Below, piece by piece: positions 61,401 through 64,000 of a stretch of DNA of 64,000 nt (position 1 is its first letter; every line of letters begins with the position of its first letter). Source of the DNA: Enoplolaimus lenunculus (lineage: Eukaryota > Nematoda > Enoplea > Enoplida > Thoracostomopsidae); the NCBI GenBank assembly GCA_030248215.1, contig JASANG010003793.1, forward strand, positions 17,037 to 81,036. Direction: 5' to 3'. The notes beneath the pieces are model-generated. The model was not told where the DNA came from, did no database searches, and saw nothing but the letters and a program-made list of their open reading frames with translations. A program made the translations under genes and the position numbers.

Positions 61401-64000
61401 ATTTAGACTATCAAACAGTTTCAATATAATTTTTCAATGAGTATTTAATTATGTAAAGGTTAAGTTCTCATCAAATTAAACTGCCCATGAGGAATATGTT
61501 CAGGGTTGCGCAGTGTTTGGTGCCAAAGTGTATTAAAGTGCGCTAACTTGTCCGGAGATGTTTATATATGTCTCCATTGTATTCATTTTACCTGATAGCA
61601 AGTCACTCCTGGTAGCAGCATTACTCCTGGTGGTAGTGTAGTAGTTTCTCAAATTTACCAAATTAAACTGTCTATGGGAATTATGTTTACGATTAGACAC
61701 TGTGAGCGGCTGAAGTGTACTAATGTGCACTAAATTGTCTGCAGAAGTTTATATGTCTTCGCTGCAATCAATTTACCTGGTGGCAATGTCACTCCTGGTG
61801 GTAGCGTAACTCCTGGTGGTAGTGTCACTCCTGGCGGCAATGTAACTCCTGGCGGTAGCGTAGCACCCGGAGGCATTGGAACGCCTGGTGGCAATGGAAC
61901 ACCTGGTGGCAGCGTAACTCCTGGTGGTAGTGTCACTCCTGGCGGCAATGTAACTCCTGGCGGTAGCGTAGCACCCGGAGGCAGTGGAACGCCTGGTGGT
62001 AATGGAACACCTGGTGGCATCGTAACACCTAGAAAATAAAATTGTTTTATTCTTTCAAAATAAATAACATTATCTATTTGATTTAGCGACTATAAGTCTT
62101 AGGTACCGACAACTAACACCAAAGAAATAAATTGTCTGAAAGTTTTTATGTAACTTTTCAATGATTATTTGGATAATGTAAACTTTAAGTTCTCAAATTT
62201 ATCGAACTAAACTGTTGATGAAAATACGTTTAGTATTAGGCAATGTGTACTGCCGAAACGAAAAAAATCTGCGCCAAATTGTTTGCAGATGTTTATAAAT
62301 GTCTTCGTTGTAATCAATTTACCTGGTGGTAGTGTCACTCCTGGTGGTAGCGTAACTCCTGGTGGTAGTGTCACTCCTGGTGGCAATGTAACTCCTGGCG
62401 GCAATGTAACTCCTGGCGGTAGTGTAGCACCCGGAGGCATTGGAACGCCTGGTGGCAAAGGCACACCTGGTGGCATCGTAACGCCTATAATATAGAATTG
62501 TTTTATTCTTCTAAATTAAACAACAATATCTAGCTTCAAAACGACAATACTTTGAAAAATTGAAAACCAAAACCAAAGAGTTAGACTATCAAACAGTTTC
62601 AATATAATTTTTCAATGAGTATTTAATTATGTAAAGGTTAAGTTCTCATCAAATTAAACTGCCCATGAGGAATATGTTCAGGGTTGCGCAGTGTTTGGTG
62701 CCAAAGTGTATTAAAGTGCGCTAACTTGTCCGGAGATGTTTATATATGTCTCCATTGTATTCATTTTACCTGATAGCAAGTCACTCCTGGTAGCAGCATT
62801 ACTCCTGGTGGTAGTGTAGTAGTTTCTCAAATTTACCAAATTAAACTGTCTATGGGAATTATGTTTACGATTAGACACTGTGAGCGGCTGAAGTGTACTA
62901 ATGTGCACTAAATTGTCTGCAGAAGTTTATATGTCTTCGCTGCAATCAATTTACCTGGTGGCAATGTCACTCCTGGTGGTAGCGTAACTCCTGGTGGTAG
63001 TGTCACTCCTGGCGGCAATGTAACTCCTGGCGGTAGCGTAGCACCCGGAGGCATTGGAACGCCTGGTGGCAATGGAACACCTGGTGGCAGCGTAACTCCT
63101 GGTGGTAGTGTCACTCCTGGCGGCAATGTAACTCCTGGCGGTAGCGTAGCACCCGGAGGCAGTGGAACGCCTGGTGGTAATGGAACACCTGGTGGCATCG
63201 TAACACCTAGAAAATAAAATTGTTTTATTCTTTCAAAATAAATAACATTATCTATTTGATTTAGCGACTATAAGTCTTAGGTACCGACAACTAACACCAA
63301 AGAAATAAATTGTCTGAAAGTTTTTATGTAACTTTTCAATGATTATTTGGATAATGTAAACTTTAAGTTCTCAAATTTATCGAACTAAACTGTCGATGAA
63401 AATACGTTTAGTATTAGGCAATGTGTACTGCCGAAACGAAAAAAATGTGCGCCAAATTGTTTGCAGATGTTTATAAATGTGTTCGTTGTAATCAATTTAC
63501 CTGGTGGTAGCGTAACTCCTGGTGGTAGTGTCACTCCTGGCGGCAATGTAACTCCTGGCGGCAATGTAACTCCTGGCGGTAGTGTAGCACCCGGAGGCAT
63601 TGGAACGCCTGGTGGCAAAGGCACACCTGGTGGCATCGTAACGCCTAGAATATAGAATTGTTTTATTCTTCTAAATTAAACAACAATATCTAGCTTCAAA
63701 ACGACAATACTTTGAAAAATTGAAAACTAAAACCAAAGATTTAGACTATCAAACAGTTTCAATATAATTTTTCAATGAGTATTTAATTATGTAAAGGTTA
63801 AGTTCTCATCAAATTAAACTGCCCATGAGGAATATGTTCAGGGTTGCGCAGTGTTTGATGCCAAAGTGTATTAAAGTGCGCTAACTTGTCCGGAGATGTT
63901 TATATATGTCTCCATTGTATTCATTTTACCTGATAGCAAGTCACTCCTGGTAGCAGCATTACTCCTGGTGGTAGTGTAGTAGTTTCTCAAATTTACCAAA
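46300..64000 (-). CDS. Secreted SCO-spondin/mucin-like multi-domain glycoprotein gene (5' end outside window)
   Basis: Twenty-five placed exons splice in a consistent frame on the minus strand. From N to C: PPG hexapeptide array (59995-63644 and beyond), M1, TSP1, M2, Thr/Pro linker, M3, TSP1, TSP1, TIL, VWC-like exon, TSP1, M4, CTCK. TSP1-TIL-CTCK combinations are known from SCO-spondin and related gel-forming extracellular proteins; a CTCK normally mediates disulfide-linked dimerisation. No VWD domain, signal peptide or transmembrane helix is visible here, but the N-terminus is missing. Nearly all module boundaries are phase 1. The M modules and the PPG array are not part of vertebrate SCO-spondin as I know it, so this is likely a lineage-specific architecture. 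Secretion and matrix role are inferred from the modules. Introns host family-1 elements at 47022, 48523 and 50504. Confidence 0.85.
47022..47179. mobile_element. TTAGGC-core TIR element, family 1, copy h (intronic)
   Basis: 'ggcctatgtaaagatcagca' left and 'cctgttctttacattggcc' right. It ends only nine bases from the 3' edge of the first CTCK exon (47189), so its right end lies in or beside that exon's splice-donor region. Confidence 0.85.
47189..47340 (-). CDS. CTCK exon 1
   Basis: 152 bp, phase 1 to phase 0. After a Thr/Pro/Ala stretch it encodes ECSMTDVVQDLKSPDGLC, then SICSGACQSSQ. C-x(15-16)-C-x(9)-C-x-G-x-C-x-S matches the first half of a cystine knot. The donor is CAA|GTTAGT. Joined to 46300-46459 it gives a complete domain of about 85 residues. 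Confidence 0.88.
47765..47925. repeat. CGACGG-word repeat in an intron
   Basis: Words such as 'cgtcaccgttcgtcagcg' and 'gacggacgacgtcggacgtc', ending 'tatagcgccaccatag'. Related to the island at 3540-3800. 47940-47990 carries the tail sequence of the SINE-like family ('gcgagaaagggttaataa'). Confidence 0.55.
48004..48145 (-). CDS. Module M4, second exon
   Basis: 142 bp, phase 0 to phase 1 (GCAG|GTATTG donor). Encodes EVVVPPGQTVDVPLPLD, then IAAAVIVSTKN and VLESVELHTCAG. The closing pattern V-x-x-V/I-x-L/V-x-x-C-x-x-G recurs in the M1, M2 and M3 second exons, where 'C' is the only cysteine. Confidence 0.82.
48523..48655. mobile_element. TTAGGC-core element, family 1, copy i (degraded, intronic)
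   Basis: 'gggtccatgtaaacgtttaa' left; 'ttcgttcttaacattggcc' right; the core hexamers are mostly mutated ('ggcgtaggcataggcc'). Confidence 0.65.
48888..49162 (-). CDS. Module M4, first exon
   Basis: 275 bp, phase 1 to phase 0 (ACC|GTAAGT). Begins with a Thr/Pro lead, then MEDCIHVVDAALLETLDP, and ends in FTVEIPPKPGTKAVQFST. DCI-x-V-V-D-A aligns with DCIYVVDA of M1 and DCIYML of M2. It is the longest of the four copies, with an insertion rich in Pro and Asn before the beta strands. Confidence 0.84.
49497..49594 (-). CDS. TSP1-4, second exon
   Basis: 98 bp, phase 2 to phase 1. Encodes SSNGSEAKNGGKECEGDD and ESQPCNEQECAV, the last three cysteines of the TSP1 repeat begun at 50173-50298. This is the only TSP1 here interrupted by an intron. 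Confidence 0.86.
49905..50135. repeat. 15-bp minisatellite in the intron of TSP1-4
   Basis: About six copies of 'ttgagcaattgtcgt' with variants, between the two halves of the TSP1-4 domain; looser copies continue left to about 49905. On the minus strand the array is open and in frame with the upstream TSP1 exon, reading DNCSN repeats, so intron retention would add an Asn/Asp/Cys tail. A consensus-compatible donor argues for removal. Confidence 0.8.
50173..50298 (-). CDS. TSP1-4, first exon
   Basis: 126 bp, phase 2 to phase 2. It finishes the Cys-rich exon before it (ECAIDGLHCSESTCAV), then DCEWSDWTPWGECTEECG and GGEQFRYR. W-x-x-W-x-x-C and C-x-x-x-C place it as a TSP1 repeat of the D-C-start type found in SCO-spondin. 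Confidence 0.9.
50504..50700. mobile_element. TTAGGC-core TIR element, family 1, copy j (intronic)
   Basis: 'ggccaatgtaaagatcagag' left; right end 'cccctgatcttgacatggac'. Core 'cctaagccgaagtctaagcc'. It lies in the intron between the TSP1-4 and VWC-like exons. Confidence 0.82.
50743..50863 (-). CDS. Cys-rich VWC/TIL-end exon
   Basis: 121 bp, phase 1 to phase 2. Encodes GDMVELDGECVHRNVCAC, then GYKFTDEENCSE. In SCO-spondin-like proteins a TIL domain is followed by a short C-x-C-containing VWC-like piece (G-x-x-Y-x-x-G...C-x-x-C) leading into TSP1, as here. Confidence 0.82.
51394..51525 (-). CDS. TIL domain exon
   Basis: 132 bp, phase 1 to phase 1. Encodes ECEDGKVPTDCAGKCPLTC, then VCVEDEDCKPGCHCPG. 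Eight of the usual ten cysteines and the terminal C-x-P-G-C-x-C-P-x-G pattern identify a trypsin-inhibitor-like (TIL) domain; the remaining cysteines come from the next exon. Confidence 0.9.
51808..51975 (-). CDS. TSP1-3
   Basis: 168 bp, phase 1 to phase 1. MDCKLSPWTEWSECSATC, NGGIKSRERSV, then QPCPDEHRDTEACNTDPC: six cysteines, W-x-x-W and the basic R-x-R layer strand. A complete TSP1 repeat on one exon. Confidence 0.92.
52688..52909 (-). CDS. TSP1-2 with Thr/Pro lead
   Basis: 222 bp, phase 1 to phase 1. A Thr/Ala/Pro-rich lead of about 20 residues (O-glycosylation-like) precedes PCETEPWTEWTSCSKSCG, LGSKQRTREIEPGSKCHG and DCHPEPC. The donor is the less common CCAA|GTCAGT; reading through it meets a stop soon after. 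Confidence 0.88.
53516..53666 (-). CDS. Module M3, second exon
   Basis: 151 bp, phase 0 to phase 1. FAKSQGDKPLQTSVDDVED, VPLVGKLVMSGLG, then VVQIVVHNCYEG. Same exon phases and closing V-x-x-I-x-V-x-x-C pattern as M1, M2 and M4. Confidence 0.84.
53806..53970 (+). repeat. SINE-like unit in an intron
   Basis: 'cacaagacgtgacagccctc', 'aagctcctatagctgagtgg', 'gcagttcgaatcctagca', then the tail 'atgtgagaaagggttaataa'. A-box-like 'tagctgagtgg' and B-box-like 'gttcgaatcc' point to a tRNA origin. Confidence 0.7.
54271..54491 (-). CDS. Module M3, first exon
   Basis: 221 bp, phase 1 to phase 0 (GTC|GTGAGT). PCGYGITGDRLRQSPTKE, TGELEWTFDSP, FENVDIQVRRASRVRIMR. It aligns with M1 and M2 around the T/S-G-E-I/L-x-F/W-x-F and paired-strand segments; the starting DCIY is replaced by PCGYG. 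Confidence 0.84.
54581..54636. repeat. Short hairpin in an intron
   Basis: 'ataaaatggg' pairs with 'cccattttat', and 'ccccc' with 'ggggg' inside, leaving a small loop. About 56 bp in total. Function unknown. Confidence 0.6.
55492..55530 (-). CDS. Thr/Pro micro-exon linker
   Basis: 39 bp, phase 1 to phase 1, with clean AG (TTTTAG) and GT (CCAA|GTAAGC) sites. Encodes VTSAAPVTGPTTP, a flexible linker between M2 and M3. Because it is symmetric, it could be skipped without a frameshift. Confidence 0.78.
56097..56265 (-). CDS. Module M2, second exon
   Basis: 169 bp, phase 0 to phase 1. VVASDTPSTTPLLNSPDN, VRKIVITGAATPSD, then VKEITLDMCAHG. The M-module closing pattern is intact. Confidence 0.84.
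56320..56520. mobile_element. CGACAA/TTAGGC element in an intron
   Basis: 'atcacgacaactcgccgtcc' and 'gacaaaccgtcgactgg' at the left, followed by 'cctatgcttaagctcaggat' hexamer variants. Same composite as 43846-44045. The right end is not resolved. Confidence 0.55.
56586..56800 (-). CDS. Module M2, first exon
   Basis: 215 bp, phase 1 to phase 0 (TAT|GTAAGT). YDCIYMLTGSDLASGQES, PTGEVVYVFDTDKSPGEI, VDLEDVPVIKVELFND. Clear alignment with M1: DCIY start, S/T-G-E-I/V-V, V-E/D-L-E-D/S-V/P-V. Confidence 0.87.
57078..57287 (-). CDS. TSP1-1
   Basis: 210 bp, phase 1 to phase 1. PGEWSPWSPWGSCSANCE, DGIQQRTRTCSDPPPEPG, GCPGVASDERECKGPC. Three spaced tryptophans (W-x-x-W-x-x-W) and R-x-R-x-C give a canonical TSP1 with C-mannosylation-type W-x-x-W sites. 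A short Thr/Ser tail follows to the next module. I chose the GTAAGT donor over an adjacent GTGTAA. Confidence 0.92.
58081..58264 (-). CDS. Module M1, second exon
   Basis: 184 bp, phase 0 to phase 1 (CCAC|GTAAGT). ENSVLPETPNTIPLDSFA, EPVTEVRISVPDSDKP, IKSIELIACKHVSTTPSVG. Ends with a Thr/Pro tail leading into TSP1-1. Confidence 0.86.
58648..58901 (-). CDS. Module M1, first exon
   Basis: 254 bp, phase 1 to phase 0 (CAG|GTAACT). PEDCIYVVDARDLESKQP, PSGEIVFTFKTPRDAIEL, VESEDPVEKLSIEATN. It starts with G|GT, so it joins in frame to any upstream exon that ends in ...PP-G with the phase used by the PPG array. Confidence 0.88.
58920..59990. other. Intron between the PPG array and M1
   Basis: About 1.1 kb without further exon evidence. 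The right end (59900-59990) is open in frame with the last PPG exon but has no repeat character. Confidence 0.5.
59995..60129 (-). CDS. Last PPG-array exon (diverged end)
   Basis: Enters with TTCTAG at 60130 and encodes about six hexapeptides (MPPGVPLPPGVPKPPGATL..., ending VTLPPGMAPQQRGRG). The usual CCAG|GTAAAT donor of the other copies is absent (CCAG followed by GA). The only GT in the needed phase 1 is a weak CGGG|GTTGCG at 59994, which would join as G|G-L-T-T-S to module M1. Otherwise the frame stays open to a stop at 59900. The left boundary is therefore tentative. Confidence 0.55.
60415..60470 (-). pseudogene. Decayed PPG exon, unit 1
   Basis: Minus-strand reading gives TTLPPGVMLLPGVTCYQ before a CAG|GTAAAA donor, clearly derived from the hexapeptide repeat. 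The acceptor (TTTGAG) is poor and its 56-bp length would shift the frame if included, so it is probably skipped. Confidence 0.65.
60600..60851 (-). CDS. PPG exon A1
   Basis: 252 bp = 14 hexapeptides (18 bp each), phase 1 to phase 1: TTCTAG|GT at the start, CCACCAG|GTAAATTG at the end, so G|GT rebuilds Gly across each join. The order VPL-VPM-ATL-VTL-VTL-VTL (each followed by PPG) occurs twice, a 108-bp higher-order repeat. Glycine is every sixth residue, so this is not a collagen helix. Thr and Pro content suggests an extended, possibly O-glycosylated stalk. Confidence 0.85.
61145..61306 (-). CDS. PPG exon B1
   Basis: 162 bp = 9 hexapeptides, phase 1 to phase 1. The last unit reads ATLPPG instead of VTLPPG, a point change private to this copy. 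Confidence 0.84.
61592..61647 (-). pseudogene. Decayed PPG exon, unit 2
   Basis: Same relic, 1177 bp from unit 1; unchanged, so the decay preceded the amplification. Confidence 0.65.
61777..62028 (-). CDS. PPG exon A2
   Basis: 252 bp, same structure as A1; the third hexapeptide is VPLPPG where A1 has VPMPPG. Confidence 0.85.
62323..62484 (-). CDS. PPG exon B2
   Basis: 162 bp, 9 hexapeptides. Its acceptor reads TATTATAG where the others read TATTCTAG; AG is kept. Confidence 0.84.
62770..62825 (-). pseudogene. Decayed PPG exon, unit 3
   Basis: Same relic, 1178 bp from unit 2, identical sequence. Confidence 0.65.
62955..63206 (-). CDS. PPG exon A3
   Basis: 252 bp, identical in translation to A2. 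Confidence 0.85.
63501..63644 (-). CDS. PPG exon B3
   Basis: 144 bp, 8 hexapeptides: one 18-bp block shorter than B1 and B2, so the frame is preserved. Confidence 0.84.
63930..63985 (-). pseudogene. Decayed PPG exon, unit 4
   Basis: Same relic near the window edge, 1160 bp from unit 3. Confidence 0.65.

Larger units (their letters stand above)
60130..64000 (-). repeat. Tandem 1.16-1.18 kb genomic amplification
   Basis: The landmark 'cctagaatatagaattg' (or 'cctataatatag') recurs at 60131, 61308, 62486 and 63646, giving periods of 1177, 1178 and 1160 bp. Each unit holds exon A, exon B, a decayed 56-bp exon and three introns. Introns are nearly identical between units (a handful of substitutions by eye). 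The 18-bp shortfall of the last full unit is one hexapeptide codon block lost from exon B. The array continues past the window edge. Confidence 0.95.

Noticed and set aside
60600-63644. Collagen-like triple helix
   Set aside because: Glycine recurs every sixth residue, not every third.
59916-63655. Plus-strand GGSVTPGG repeat frames
   Set aside because: They are the antisense of the PPG exons. The minus strand has phase-compatible splice sites and leads into TSP1/CTCK exons; the plus strand does not.

Overview
The window is AT-rich, intron-rich animal DNA. It has GT-AG introns of a few hundred bases, no bacterial-style gene packing and very many short terminal-inverted-repeat (TIR) elements. 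The best guess is an invertebrate deuterostome, possibly a tunicate. This rests on two things: a SCO-spondin/mucin-like module set (TSP1, TIL, C-terminal cystine knot) spread over short exons, and compact introns in AT-rich sequence. The species cannot be fixed from sequence alone. The hexamer TTAGGC, which is the telomere repeat of nematodes, is abundant here, but it sits inside interspersed elements and not in a telomere.

Layout. (1) 719-1402, minus strand: one exon of a synaptotagmin-like gene, a Ser/Thr/Ala-rich linker running into the start of a C2 domain. (2) 1403-35008: about 33.6 kb without a convincing coding exon, filled with small non-autonomous elements, tRNA-derived SINE-like units, minisatellites and a near-perfect 74-bp tandem array. 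(3) 35009-35327, minus: a first coding exon with an in-frame upstream stop, a short N-terminus and one transmembrane helix. It could be the 5' end of the same synaptotagmin gene, but the reading phases require at least one unseen exon between them. (4) 35328-46299: more element-rich DNA with no gene. (5) 46300-64000, minus, running off the right edge: one large secreted multi-domain protein gene. I could place 18 consecutive exons with splice sites, all phase-compatible, plus seven exons of a hexapeptide array.

The large gene reads, from N- to C-terminus: an array of six-residue repeats ending in PPG, on exons multiplied by a tandem 1.16-1.18 kb amplification; module M1; TSP1; M2; a Thr/Pro linker; M3; TSP1; TSP1; TIL; a cysteine-rich VWC-like exon; TSP1; M4; and a C-terminal cystine knot. 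M1-M4 are copies of a beta-rich module of about 120-150 residues that I cannot assign to a named family. Every copy is encoded by two exons with the same phases and is bounded by a cysteine near each end. Nearly all module boundaries are phase 1, so modules can be duplicated without breaking the frame. The amplified 5' exons show this happening recently: introns and exons of successive copies are almost identical.

The main points for follow-up are the amplifying PPG exon array, the unassigned M module, and several unrelated-looking TIR element families that carry TTAGGC tracts in their cores.
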